Positions 1 through 10,400 of a stretch of 64,000 nucleotides of DNA are shown here, in pieces. Both the position numbers and the translations under genes were made by a program. This DNA comes from CAVZBT01 sp963773605 (GTDB lineage Bacteria; Acidobacteriota; UBA6911). The notes under the pieces are model-generated. The model had not been told where the DNA came from, ran no database searches, and saw nothing but the letters and a program-made list of their open reading frames with translations. The DNA lies in NCBI GenBank assembly GCA_963773605.1, contig CAVZBT010000002.1:1-64000 (forward strand), written 5' to 3'. Positions within the stretch are counted from its first letter, which is position 1. The number at the start of each line of letters is the position of its first letter.

Positions 1-171
1 GCATCCCATTGCCAAGGTGGCGCCTCGAAGGTAATCTTCTGTCGAATAGTCCCAGTGCCGCGGCGGCCATACCCGGGTGAATGACCTCCGCCAGGCTGAT
101 TCAGAAAAAAGAAACGGGCGCCCACGGCGGGAGAAACCCGACCGGCGTCGGACCATTGTTTTGGGGCAAGG

Positions 172-2964
172 GTGATGGAAACTGACAGGCTCGCCAGGTG
201 GACTGGTTTTTTCCTGATCGTGCTCCTGGTGAACACGGCGTACATCGCCGCCTTCGCGTCGCCGACCGTCTTTTACATGGCCAACGTCATGTTTCACCTC
301 GGGCTGGGAACGGCTTTGACGGTCGCCGCTATTTTCTTGCTGACGCGCCATGCAGATCTGCGTCGCGCCCTCCGTTTCGCAACCCCTCCATTCGCCGCTT
401 CGTTCGCCCTTGGGCTGTACCTGGCAGGGGCGGGAAACGTCCTCGAAAACCGCTGGGTGTTGTGGGCCCACATCGTCGCCGCGGCGCTCGGCCTCGTGGG
501 GATGGCCCCTTTTGTGTGGAGATCAGCCTCGCAAAGGGGTTGGCGTCGATTTCAAATCGCGTACCAATACTCGGCCGTGCTTCTTGTGCTGTTCCCGCTG
601 GGCATGGCCGCATACCGCAAGGCAAGCCCCAGCCGCGCCGACGCAATTCGAAACCCGCTCACCGTCCCTGTTTCGATGGACGATGAGGGCGGCGGGCCCA
701 GTTCGCCCTTTTTCCCTTCTTCGGCGAAGACCAACGTGGGTGGGATCATCCCCGCCAATTTCTTTATGGACTCTGCCACCTGCGGTGAGTGCCACAAGGA
801 TATCTATGCGCAGTGGCAGGGTTCGGCCCATCACTTCGCGTCCTTCAACAACCAGTTTTACAGGAAATCCGTGGAATACATGCAGGACGTGGTGGGGACC
901 CGGCCGAGCAAGTGGTGCGCCGGCTGCCATGATCACGCCGTATTTTTTAATGGGCGCTTCGAACGCCCCATCAAGGAACAGATCGACACGCCCGAGGCTC
1001 ACGCGGGTTTGGCCTGTACGTCATGCCACTCCATCGTCCACGTGGACAGTACAATGGGCAATGGCGGCTTCACCATCGAATACCCCCCGCTGCACGAGCT
1101 TGCCAACAGCAAGAACAAGTACATCCGGATGATGGACCGGTTCCTCACCTACCTCGACCCCGAGCCGCACCGGCGCACCTTTATGAAGCCTTTTATGCGC
1201 GGGCCGGACTCGCCCGAGTACTGCGCGGCCTGTCACAAGGTGCACCTGGATGTGCCGGTGAACAACTACAGGTGGTTCCGCGGCTTCAACGATTACGACA
1301 ACTGGCAGGCCAGCGGCGTATCGGGTCAGGGGGCGCGGTCGTTCTACTACCCGGGGCAGAGCTCGACGTGCATCGACTGCCATATGCCGCTGGTGAACTC
1401 GGGGGATCCGGGCAATCACGGCGGCAAGGTGCACTCGCACCGGTTCCCGGCCGCGAACACGGCATTGCCCTTCGTCAACCGGGACCAGGAACAGATGAAG
1501 GCCGTACTCGCCTTCCTTCAGTCCGGTTTCATCTCCGTCGACATTTTTGCCGCAACGCCGGTCGAGGATCAACCGGGGCAGATGCAGATGGTGCGCCGCT
1601 CGAATCAGACCCCGCAGCTGATGTCCTCCTTCGCAGTGGGAGAAGAGGCGGAGAGCTCGGGCCCGGTCATGATCCGCGAGGTCGGCAAGGTGGCCGCCCC
1701 GCTCGATCGCTCCGGCGCCACCCTGGTCCCGGGCACCACGGTGCGGCTCGACGTCGTGGTCCGGACCCGGAAGATTGGCCACTTCTTCCCCGGCGGTACC
1801 GTGGACGCCTTCGATGTCTGGCTCGAACTGCAGGGGACGGACGCCGCCGGCAAGGTCGTGTTCTGGAGCGGCCAGGTGACCGACGAGGGCCGGGGGCCGG
1901 TAGAACCCGGAGCCCACTTCTACCGCTCGTATCAGCTCGACGGCGAGGGGAACCCGATCAACAAGCGCAATGCGTGGCAGGCACGGAGCGTCCTGTATGT
2001 GCGCATGATCCCCCCGGGGGCCGCCGATGTGGCGCACTACCGCGTGAGGATCCCCAAGGACGCCCGGGGGCCGTTGACCTTCACGGCGCGGCTCAACTAC
2101 CGCAAATTCGCGCACTACTACACGCAGTTTGCGTACGCCGGACAGCCGAGGCCCGGCCAGGACCCGTCGCTGCTGAGCGACCGGCACAACAGCCTGGAGT
2201 ACTCCTTCGAAAAAACCAATATCCCCGCGAACGTCTCCGGGAAGATCAAGGACCGGATCCCCGATCTGCCGATCATCGTGCTGGCTCAGGCAACCACCCG
2301 GCTCGACCTGGGACCGGAGACCCGATGGCTGCCGCTGGCCACGAAAAAGGATCGCGAGCGCTGGAACGACTGGGGTATAGGGCTGCTGCTGCAGGGCGAC
2401 CTCAAGGGAGCCGAATACGCGTTTCAAAAAGTCACCGAGGCCGAACCCGGGTATGCGGATGGATGGTTGAACGTGGCGCGGGCGCTGATCCAGGAGGGGG
2501 AGACCGATGCCGCGAAGCCCTTCATCCGAAAGGCCCTTGAACTCAATCCCGAACTCGGCCGCATTTTCTTCTTCAAGGCGATGACCGAGAAGGCGGACGG
2601 GGACTATGCCGCCGCGCTGGCGTCCCTGGCCCTCGCGGAGAAGAAGTACCCGCGCGACCGCGTCGTGCTCAACCAGACGGCACGCATCCTGTTCCTGAAG
2701 CGGCAGTATGCCGAAGCCATCAAGGTCCTCGAACGGGTCTGCGCCGTGGATCCGGAGGACGTGCAGATGCACTACACGGCAATGCTCTGCTATCGCGGCC
2801 TGGGCGACACGGAGAAGGCAGATCGGGAGGAGAAACTGTTCCGCAGGTTCAAGGCCGAGGAGTCTTCCCAGTCGATCACGGCGAAACGACGGCTGCTCAG
2901 CCCCGAGGATAACAATGAGCGACAGCAGATCCACGATCACGAGGGCACGGTCGGGGGCATGTGA
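172..2964 (+). CDS. Membrane-anchored multihaem cytochrome c with TPR repeats
   Basis: 930 aa. The N-terminal ~145 residues hold about five hydrophobic segments, followed by a periplasmic region with five CxxCH haem-binding motifs starting near residues 204, 249, 282, 351 and 400, a beta-rich middle, and tetratricopeptide repeats from about 715 to 885. Known of the family: such proteins sit on the outer face of the inner membrane and are thought to pass electrons. The TPRs suggest a partner protein. The start is GTG at 172 or the adjacent ATG at 175. The stop overlaps the start of the downstream CRTAC1 gene, so the two are probably one operon. The electron donor and acceptor cannot be told from sequence. 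Confidence 0.85.
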   Translation: MMETDRLARWTGFFLIVLLVNTAYIAAFASPTVFYMANVMFHLGLGTALTVAAIFLLTRHADLRRALRFATPPFAASFALGLYLAGAGNVLENRWVLWAHIVAAALGLVGMAPFVWRSASQRGWRRFQIAYQYSAVLLVLFPLGMAAYRKASPSRADAIRNPLTVPVSMDDEGGGPSSPFFPSSAKTNVGGIIPANFFMDSATCGECHKDIYAQWQGSAHHFASFNNQFYRKSVEYMQDVVGTRPSKWCAGCHDHAVFFNGRFERPIKEQIDTPEAHAGLACTSCHSIVHVDSTMGNGGFTIEYPPLHELANSKNKYIRMMDRFLTYLDPEPHRRTFMKPFMRGPDSPEYCAACHKVHLDVPVNNYRWFRGFNDYDNWQASGVSGQGARSFYYPGQSSTCIDCHMPLVNSGDPGNHGGKVHSHRFPAANTALPFVNRDQEQMKAVLAFLQSGFISVDIFAATPVEDQPGQMQMVRRSNQTPQLMSSFAVGEEAESSGPVMIREVGKVAAPLDRSGATLVPGTTVRLDVVVRTRKIGHFFPGGTVDAFDVWLELQGTDAAGKVVFWSGQVTDEGRGPVEPGAHFYRSYQLDGEGNPINKRNAWQARSVLYVRMIPPGAADVAHYRVRIPKDARGPLTFTARLNYRKFAHYYTQFAYAGQPRPGQDPSLLSDRHNSLEYSFEKTNIPANVSGKIKDRIPDLPIIVLAQATTRLDLGPETRWLPLATKKDRERWNDWGIGLLLQGDLKGAEYAFQKVTEAEPGYADGWLNVARALIQEGETDAAKPFIRKALELNPELGRIFFFKAMTEKADGDYAAALASLALAEKKYPRDRVVLNQTARILFLKRQYAEAIKVLERVCAVDPEDVQMHYTAMLCYRGLGDTEKADREEKLFRRFKAEESSQSITAKRRLLSPEDNNERQQIHDHEGTVGGM

Positions 2965-4688
2965 AATCGGGTGCCCGGTGTCAGGTGTCGGGTTCTGGCG
3001 TGGGAAGGGGAAATCCGTTGAGAAGTTGGGCGGCGTTGGCGGCGATTGCGGTTTCGCTCGTGGCAGCCACCGGGGCGACCTCTCCGGTGACATTCACCGA
3101 TATTACGGCGCGTGCCGGTATCAAGTTCGCGCACAACAGCGGGAAAACCGGCAAGAAGTATCTCCCCGAAACCATGGGTTCCGGCTGCGCACTCTTTGAC
3201 GCCGACGGTGACGGCCGGCTCGACATACTCCTGATCAACAGCAAGGATTGGGTACCCGGACCTCGCCGGTCGCTGCACGCCCTGTATCACAACAACGGCG
3301 ACGGCACTTTCCGCGACATCACGGCCGGGAGCGGCCTGGACATCGAAATGTACGGGATGGGGGTCGCGGTCGGCGACTACGACAACGACGGCCGCGAGGA
3401 TGTCTACATCACCGCGCTCGAGGGAGACCGGCTCTTTCACAACGAAGGGGGCGGCAGGTTCCGCGACGTGACGAAAACCGCCGGCATCAACAACGCGAAC
3501 TTCGGCACGAGCGCCGCGTGGTTCGACTACGACCGGGATGGCAATCTCGATCTGTTTGTCGCCAACTACGTGCAGTGGAACATCAAGGCCGATCTCTGGT
3601 GCTCGCTGGACGGGGCGACGAAATCCTATTGCACACCCGAATCGTACAAGGGGACACCGTCGAAGCTTTACCGGAACCTGGGAGGCGGACGGTTCGAGGA
3701 TGCCGGCCAGCGAGCCGGGATCGCGGACCCGACCAGCAAGTCGCTCGGGGTCGCGGTACTCGACTTCAACGGTGACGGATGGCCCGACCTGTTCGTGGCC
3801 AACGACACCCAACCCAACAAGCTCTACCGCAACAACCGCAACGGCACGTTCCGGGACGAAGGGATGCTCGCCGGCGTCGGCTACGGCGAAGACGGCATCG
3901 CGCGCGGCGCCATGGGTGTCGACAGCGCCGACTACGATCAATCCGGGCGAGCGCACCTTCTGGTCGGCAACTTCTCCAACCAGATGCTCGGGCTCTATCA
4001 CAACGAGGGGAACGGGCTGTTCGTCGACGAGGCCCCGTCGTCCACCGTCGGGCGGGCGAGCCTGCTGACGCTGGCCTTCGGCGTCTTCTTCTTCGATTTC
4101 GACCTCGACGGGAATCCGGACATCTTCGCGGCCAATGGGCACATCGAGGAGGAGATCGGTCGTGTTCAGCCGAAGGTGCAGTACAAGCAGCCGCCGCTCC
4201 TGTTTCGCAACATCGGCAAGGGCAAGTTCGAAAACGCGTCCACGGCTGTCGGCCGGGAGTTCTCGAGGCCCATCGTGGCACGCGGGGCAGCCTACGGGGA
4301 CCTCGACGGCGACGGCGACCTCGATGTCGTCATCACTTCCAACCATGGCCCTGCATACGTCTTCCGCAACGACGGCGGAAACCGCAACAACTGGCTTCGT
4401 GTGAAGGCGGTCGGGACGAAGTCCAATCGCGACGGCATCGGCGCCGTCGTGCGGGTCCAGACAGCCTCGGCGAAGCAGTGGAGTGTCGTTCACAGCGGTT
4501 CCAGCTATTGTTCCCAGAGCGACCTCGCCCTCACATTCGGACTCGGACACGACACCGTAGTGCAGACACTGGACATCGAGTGGCCCAGCGGCCTGAAGCA
4601 GAGGTTTAACAACCTGCAGCCGAACCAGCACATCACGGTCGAGGAAGGCCGAGGGATGGACGGGTTGACCGCCGCCCCCAGCGATTGA
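2961..4688 (+). CDS. CRTAC1 family protein (FG-GAP/VCBS repeats, ASPIC/UnbV domain)
   Basis: 575 aa secreted beta-propeller protein. Calcium-binding-like DxDxDG loops recur through the chain (for example DADGDGRLD, DYDNDGRED, DFNGDGWPD, DLDGDGDLD), marking FG-GAP/VCBS blades. The last ~110 residues match the ASPIC/UnbV pattern (a GSSYCSQS loop and an IEWPSG motif). The GTG at 2961 overlaps the upstream stop. A TTG at 3018 behind a GGAAGGGG stretch is an attractive alternative because it places the hydrophobic export signal (AALAAIAVSLVAA) right at the N-terminus. Known of the family: extracellular or periplasmic, often next to TPR proteins as here. Molecular role unknown. Confidence 0.88.
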   Translation: MKSGARCQVSGSGVGRGNPLRSWAALAAIAVSLVAATGATSPVTFTDITARAGIKFAHNSGKTGKKYLPETMGSGCALFDADGDGRLDILLINSKDWVPGPRRSLHALYHNNGDGTFRDITAGSGLDIEMYGMGVAVGDYDNDGREDVYITALEGDRLFHNEGGGRFRDVTKTAGINNANFGTSAAWFDYDRDGNLDLFVANYVQWNIKADLWCSLDGATKSYCTPESYKGTPSKLYRNLGGGRFEDAGQRAGIADPTSKSLGVAVLDFNGDGWPDLFVANDTQPNKLYRNNRNGTFRDEGMLAGVGYGEDGIARGAMGVDSADYDQSGRAHLLVGNFSNQMLGLYHNEGNGLFVDEAPSSTVGRASLLTLAFGVFFFDFDLDGNPDIFAANGHIEEEIGRVQPKVQYKQPPLLFRNIGKGKFENASTAVGREFSRPIVARGAAYGDLDGDGDLDVVITSNHGPAYVFRNDGGNRNNWLRVKAVGTKSNRDGIGAVVRVQTASAKQWSVVHSGSSYCSQSDLALTFGLGHDTVVQTLDIEWPSGLKQRFNNLQPNQHITVEEGRGMDGLTAAPSD

Positions 4689-4754
4689 CCGTTCACCCCG
4701 GGCGGCCTTCAAAACTTCCAACATCCGCATGTAAGAGAGGCTGTACACGGCTCT

Positions 4755-5140
4755 AGGCGCCGCACTCCATACAAGACGCTTCGCATTCTTGGAGTGCGGT
4801 GCCTCGGCACCGCTGTCGCAGGCGCACTGCATCGGCAGGATCGGCTGAAGTGCGGCGTCGAGCCGCCGCACTCCATACAAGACGCTTCGCATTTTTGGAG
4901 TGCGGTGCCTCGGCACCGCTGTCGCGGTTGCACTGCAATCGGGCAGGTTCGGCCGAAGTGCGGCGCCTAGGCGCCGCACCCAAAGCGGCGTCGAGCCGCC
5001 GCACTCCATACAAGACGCTTCGCATTTTTGGAGTGCGGTGCCTCGGCACCGCTGTCGCAGGCGCACTGCATCGGCAGGATCGGCCGAAGTGCGGCGCCTA
5101 GGCGCCGCACCCAAAGCGGCGTCGAGCCGCCGCACTCCAT
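4755..5140. repeat. Extragenic palindrome array, locus 1 (four units)
   Basis: The block beginning CCGCACTCCATACAAGACG occurs at 4760, 4866 and 4999, with a partial fourth copy at 5130, so the spacing is 106, 133 and 131 bp. Each full block can fold CCGCACTCC against GGAGTGCGG (9 bp) and is followed by the palindrome GGTGCCTCGGCACC. The linkers carry a perfect 22-bp palindrome centred on GGCGCCTAGGCGCC (around 4957-4978 and 5089-5110) and GCGGCGTCGAGCCGC. No open frame or transposase is associated. The same building blocks recur near 18.06-18.38 kb and 29.46-29.55 kb. Confidence 0.9.
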
Positions 5141-5256
5141 ATCACGCCAATTCGCGTTGACGGGAGGCTATGTCACCTCGATGTGTACCTCGGCCGCGGT
5201 TCAAATGACCGCTCTGCCGGGCACAGGTCCGGCTTTCGGCGTCGGCGCAGAGGCCG

Positions 5257-5262
5257 TATAAT
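5257..5262 (+). promoter_or_regulatory. -10 box (TATAAT) immediately upstream of the sigma factor
   Basis: A perfect TATAAT lies 8 nt before the GTG start at 5271. Transcription would begin at or next to the start codon, giving a leaderless mRNA. The -35 region is weak. Confidence 0.5.
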
Positions 5263-5270
5263 GGGGGGCC

Positions 5271-6236
5271 GTGGACGACAGTAGCGCCGACGAACTGGAA
5301 CCGCAGGTCCAAGAGCCCGTAACGGCCGGGGGAACCGACGCCGAAGGTGAGCAGCTCCAGCTCTCTTCCACCGGGCTCGCCCCCTACGACCCGCTCAGGC
5401 GCTACCTCTGGGAAATAAGCAGGTTCGCGACGCTGAGCCGCGACGAGGAGCAGCGTCTGGCGGTTCTTTACCATGAGACCGGCGATCGGGAGGCCGCCTT
5501 CCGGCTCGTCACATCCAATCTCAGGCTTGTGGTCAAGATCGCCATGATCTACCACAAGGTCTACCGAAACATACTGGACCTCATCCAGGAGGGGAACCTC
5601 GGGTTGATGCAGGCCCTCCGCCGTTTTGATCCCGGCCGCGGCACCCGGCTGCCGACCTACGCGGCCTGGTGGATCAAGGCCTACATTCTCAAGTTTCTCC
5701 TCGACAACTCCCGCATGGTGCGCATCGGCACCACCAATGCCCGGCGCAAGATTCTCATGAACCTGAACCGCGAAAAGCGCGAGTTGGAGGCGAAGGGAAT
5801 CGTTCCAACCTCACAGCTGCTGGCTCAGAATCTCGGGGTGGAAGAAAAGGAGCTGCTCGAGGTCGAGCAGGGCATGACCGGGCCCGACATCTCGCTGGAT
5901 GCCCCCGTCGGCGACGAGGGCGACATCCGGTTCGAGGACACCCTGAATCTCATGGAACAGAGCGTTGACGAGAAGATCGCCCAGGGCGAGTTCCGGCATT
6001 TGCTGGAACGGAAGTTCGAGGAGTTCGGCGGCACCCTTTCCGAGCGCGAGCGAATCATCCTCAACCGGCGCCTTGTCGCCGACCAACCCCAAACCCTGCA
6101 ACAGATCGCCGACCTCTACGGCATCTCGCGCGAGGCGGTCCGGGTGGCTGAAAAGAAACTGGTTGCGAAGATCAAGAAATACATGGTCGAGTCCTTCGGT
6201 GATGTGCGTGAAATCGAGTTCAACCTGCGGGGGTAA
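5271..6236 (+). CDS. RpoH-like sigma-70 family RNA polymerase sigma factor
   Basis: 321 aa. Region 1.2/2 is clear: LSRDEEQRLA, NLRLVVKIA, then DLIQEGNLGLMQALRRFDP and an AAWWIKAYI segment, which match the core-binding and -10-recognition region of heat-shock-type sigmas. Region 4 near the C-terminus has SERERIILNRR and an ISREAVRVAEKKL helix-turn-helix. There is no region 1.1, so this is an alternative sigma and not RpoD. The length is slightly above E. coli RpoH (284 aa) because of an acidic N-terminal extension. The GTG start is set by the open frame. The epimerase-like gene starts 2 bp after the stop and is probably co-transcribed. Confidence 0.85.
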   Translation: MDDSSADELEPQVQEPVTAGGTDAEGEQLQLSSTGLAPYDPLRRYLWEISRFATLSRDEEQRLAVLYHETGDREAAFRLVTSNLRLVVKIAMIYHKVYRNILDLIQEGNLGLMQALRRFDPGRGTRLPTYAAWWIKAYILKFLLDNSRMVRIGTTNARRKILMNLNREKRELEAKGIVPTSQLLAQNLGVEEKELLEVEQGMTGPDISLDAPVGDEGDIRFEDTLNLMEQSVDEKIAQGEFRHLLERKFEEFGGTLSERERIILNRRLVADQPQTLQQIADLYGISREAVRVAEKKLVAKIKKYMVESFGDVREIEFNLRG

Positions 6237-6238
6237 TC

Positions 6239-7240
6239 TTGAGAAACTCCGGCGCCCGTATCACGGACCGCTACCGTCTCGACGATCTGCGGACGGTCAT
6301 CCTCGAAAACGAGCTCTTGCGTGTCACGGTCCTGGCAGACCAGGGCAGCGACATCTTTGAGCTCATTTACAAGCCCAGGGACATCGATCTGCTCTGGCAT
6401 TCGCCTCAGGGGGTGCGTCGCCGGGCGAATTTCGTCCCCTCGACCCACAACAGTCGCCCCTTTTTCGATTACTACGAGGGCGGATGGCAGGAGCTGTTCC
6501 CGCACGCGAGCGCGCCCACACAATATGCCGGGACCGAACTGGGCTTCCACGGCGAAGTTTGGGGCCTCCCGTGGGATCACCAGATCCTGGCCGACGGACC
6601 CGACCAGGTCTCGGCCCGGTTCTGGGTGCGCACTGCCCGGACGCCGTTCTATCTTGAGCGCACGATGACGCTCCGGGCGAACGACCCCGTGCTGCGGATC
6701 AAAGAAACGGTGGTCAACGAGGGCCGGCGGCCGCTCGAGTTTATGTGGGGCCATCACCCGGCATTCGGCCCACCCTTTCTCGACCGCGGCTGCGTGCTGG
6801 ACGCGCCCGCACGCCGGATTCAAGTCGGCGACGAATTGCACCCATGGCCTGTGGATCGGGGCGGCAAGGATCACAGCCGCCTGGTGCCCGAGACTTCAGA
6901 CCAGGAGATCATGAAATACCTGCACGATCTGCGGCAGGGCTGGGTGGCCCTGACCAATCCGGGCATGAACCTCGGGGTCGGGCTGGTCTTCGACCCGGCG
7001 GTGTTCGGCTGCGTGTGGCTCTGGCACGAATTCGAATACACGAAGGACTACCCGTGGTGGGGACGGGCGTACGTGCTCGGTCTCGAGCCCCAGAGCAGTC
7101 TCCCGGGGGCCCACGAGAAGCAGCTGCGCCTGCTCCAGCTGGCCGCCGGCGCCCGGCTCGAAACGGAGCTCCTCGCCGTCCTTTACGAAGCTGCGGGCGT
7201 GCGGCGTATTACGCCGGCCGGGAAGGTCATCCCCAAATAG
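6239..7240 (+). CDS. Aldose 1-epimerase-like protein (DUF4432/mutarotase superfamily)
   Basis: 333 aa with the beta-sandwich signature of galactose mutarotase relatives: LLWHSPQG, YYEGGWQELFPHAS, GFHGEVWGLPW, WGHHPAFGPPF. The paired histidines and the GGWQE motif are those that frame the sugar-binding cleft in this superfamily. It likely acts on a sugar in the cytoplasm; there is no export signal. The start is TTG at 6239, two bases after the sigma-factor stop. No other start fits before the conserved block. The exact substrate is unknown. Confidence 0.75.
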   Translation: MRNSGARITDRYRLDDLRTVILENELLRVTVLADQGSDIFELIYKPRDIDLLWHSPQGVRRRANFVPSTHNSRPFFDYYEGGWQELFPHASAPTQYAGTELGFHGEVWGLPWDHQILADGPDQVSARFWVRTARTPFYLERTMTLRANDPVLRIKETVVNEGRRPLEFMWGHHPAFGPPFLDRGCVLDAPARRIQVGDELHPWPVDRGGKDHSRLVPETSDQEIMKYLHDLRQGWVALTNPGMNLGVGLVFDPAVFGCVWLWHEFEYTKDYPWWGRAYVLGLEPQSSLPGAHEKQLRLLQLAAGARLETELLAVLYEAAGVRRITPAGKVIPK

Positions 7241-7427
7241 GTGATGTGGGCCGGCGGCGGCCTGACCGGGATTCTTTTGGTTTTTTGCGGCGATTACTTG
7301 ACTTTTTCGCCTTTGTCTGCAAAAAGTTGCACCCACCCGATCCTCCTCAGCTGAGCTTTTTGGGGCCCGCGTCCGAGGATGGACGTGAAATCGAGTCAAT
7401 AGATCGGAAGTCTTCAGGGGAGACGAA

Positions 7428-10400
7428 ATGCGAAAGTGCCGCCCTCTGGTCGTCCTTGCTCTGCTGCTTCTTCCTCCCACGGTGTTCGGGCAGTCCAACC
7501 TCGCCTCCGGCGAGCTCAGGGGAACCGTGTCCGACCCGTCCGGGGCGGTGGTGCCGAGCGTGAGCGTGACGGTCACCAATACCAGCACGAACTTGCACCG
7601 CGTGGTCATCACCGACGAGCGCGGGGAGTACCGGGTGCTGTCGGTGCAACCCGGCACCTATGACGTGAAAGCCGAGCTCACGGGCTTCGTCACCCAACAG
7701 CGGAGCGGGGTGCAGGTGACGGTAGGACAGACGGTGGCCGCCGACTTCCAGCTGCAGGTCGGGTCCTCCGTCGAGACGATCACGGTGACAGGAGAAGCTC
7801 CCGTGATCGAAACCGAGCGTGCCCAGCAATCCGAAACGATAAACGAGAATTACATCCGGCATCTCCCGATCGACCGGCGCGATTACCTGAGCTTTACGCT
7901 GCTGGCGCCGGGCGTGGTCGATTCCAACGCCATGGCCGACAACACCGATTTCCGTGCCGCGCAGACTCCGCAAAGCGGGCTGTCCTTTTATGGGAGCAAC
8001 GGCCGCGGCAACAACGTGACCGTCGACGGCGCCGAAGCCAACGACTCCGCGGGCGGCGTACGCGAAACCCTCAGCCAGGAGGCGGTCCAGGAGTTCCAGA
8101 TCAATCGCAGCAACTACTCGGCCGAGCTCGGCGGCGCCAGCGGCGGCGTCATCAACATCGTCTCGAAATCGGGAGGAAACACGACGCACGGCAGCGTGTT
8201 CGGGTTCTTCCGCGACCAGCACCTCGACGCGGCCGACCCGTTCGCCTACTCGCTCGTCGCCGACCAACCCCAGCGCATCAAACCGCCGGCCAATCGTCAG
8301 CAGTTCGGCGGCAGGATCAGCACGCCGCTGATCAAGGACAGGACCTTCCTGTTCGGGACCTACGAGGGCCTGAGGAGGCACGAATCTTCGACCGTGTCGG
8401 TCCTGACGGACCTCTCCATATTCCAACCGACGCCCCAGCAGAACGCGGTTTTATCCGCTCTGGCCGCCAGCACGAGTTCCACCCCTATCCCGTGCCTGCC
8501 ATCAGTGGCCGGGGCCGCCGCTCTTCCTGCCGCCGTGTGCGCCAACGTGCTGCGCGGCGCACTGACCAGCAAAGCGAGCACGGTCGACCTGTTCAAGTCC
8601 AACAGCGGCGTCTTCCCGTTCACGACCGACTCGAACGCATTCTCCGTCCGCCTCGATCACCGCGCCACCGACAGCAACCAACTCTTCCTGCGCTACAACT
8701 TTACGAAAAAGACCGAAGGCAACCAGAGCACCCGGGCGCTGCTCGGCTTTTCACGCTCGAACGACGTGCGCATTCTGGACAGCAACGCCGTACTCGGCTG
8801 GACGGGGATAGCCAGCGCCGCCCTGGTCAACGAGGCCCGCTTTCAATGGAATTACCGCAACTTCGACGTGATCCCGAACGATCCCAACGGGCCGGAGTTC
8901 AATATCACGGGCTTCGGCTTCTTCAACCGCGACATCTTCCTGCCGAACTACTCCATCGAACGCCGCTATGAGGCCTCCGACAGCCTCTCTTATCTCAAAG
9001 GGAATCACCGATTGAAGTTCGGCGGCTCCGTCCTGACCCGCGCGACCCCGACCTACTCCCACACCTTCCTCGGCGGGCGCTTCGGGTTTGGCACCTTGCC
9101 GGGCGCCCTCGTCAGCCCCGCGTTGGGAGCCTTGCCGATTACCGCGCTGCAGGCGTTCGACCTGGGATTGCCGCAATCCTACCAGCAGGGGTTCGGCGAC
9201 CCCGGCGTCACCGCCACCCTGACGTACTTTTCCGTTTACGCACAGGACACCTGGAACGTACGCCGGAACCTGACGCTCAACCTGGGGATACGGTACGAGG
9301 TGGATGACCGCCGCGACCCGATTCCGACGGACAGGAACAACTTCGCTCCGCGCATCGGGTTTGCCTGGGACCCTGCGGGAAATAAAAAGACGGTCGTGCG
9401 TGGCGGCTTCGGCATTTTCTACTCGCCCGTGTACTTCCAGATCGACCACGTGGTCAATTCCCTGGGCGAAGTCAACGGCTACCGCCAGATCGCGCAGGTG
9501 CTCACTACTCTGAACGCCGCCAATCCGCTCGCGGCCTCCGGTCCGATCAACGTCTTCCGGACCCTGCGCGCGCAGGGGATCGTCGGAGTGCCCAAGTCGC
9601 AGAGACCGATCGCGCCGTCGGATCTGGCACAGTTCGGGATCCAGGTATCGAACACCGGGCCCCGGCCGCCCCTGACGGTACTCTTCAAAATCGACCCCAA
9701 TTATCGGAGCGCCTATTCAGAACAGGCGAGCCTGGGGATTGAGCACGAGGTCTCAAAAGGACTGAGCGCCTCGATCAATTACACCTTCGTCCGGACGCTC
9801 AAAATCACCCGGGCGCGCGACACCAACATCCTGCCGCGGCCGAAGGGCGCGCGCGGCATTCCCGAGTGGACGGCGGCCGCGGGGTGCGCGGGAGCCGGCC
9901 TGTATTCGTGCTTCCGAGACCCGCTGCTCTTCCAGGAGAATGCGTACGAATCTTCCGCGAACGCCTTCTATCACGGGATGATCGTGGAGATGACACGCCG
10001 GTTCGGAACCAACTACAGCATCGCGGGCAATTACACGTTCAGCAAAGCCATGGATGAGGTCACCGACTTCAACACGGATTTCCAGGCCAACGATCAGACG
10101 CAGCTGCGACTCGAACGCGCCCTCTCCGCTTTCGACCAGCGGCACAAATTCGTTCTGTATGCGTACCTGCAGTCCCCGTCGGCTTCGGCTTCCCGCTCGC
10201 CGCTGCTCAGGGCGCTTTCGGATCTTGCGCTCACCCCGATCTTCCGCGCGAACAGCTCCCGGCCTTTCAATCTCCTGGTCGGAGGGGAGCTAAACGGGGA
10301 CCGGCACTCGACGACGGACCGCCCCGTGATGGCCGGGCGCAACACAGGGAGAGGGCCCGGGTTCTGGACCTTTGACCTGCGCTTGTCACGGCAAATTCGG

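Larger units (their letters stand above)
4689..5270. other. Intergenic region dominated by GGAGTGCGG palindrome repeats
   Basis: There is no convincing gene in this 582-bp gap. The centre (4755-5140) is a repeat array, listed separately. The last ~30 bases carry a TATAAT box ahead of the sigma-factor gene. Short open frames across the repeats exist only because the palindromes lack stops. Confidence 0.75.

Noticed and set aside
1021..3093. Long minus-strand open frame opposite the multihaem cytochrome
   Set aside because: It is antisense to a clearly coding gene and rich in low-complexity Arg/His/Pro, as expected from GC-rich shadow frames.
2937..5135. Long minus-strand open frame over the CRTAC1 gene and the first repeat array
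   Set aside because: It is antisense to a real gene and then runs through the palindromes, giving repeated RRLDAALGAAPRRR-type peptide; it is a by-product of stop-free GC repeats.
4755..5140. CRISPR array at locus 1
   Set aside because: The repeats are themselves long palindromes with unequal spacing (106-133 bp) and the linkers are not unique spacers; no cas genes are near.
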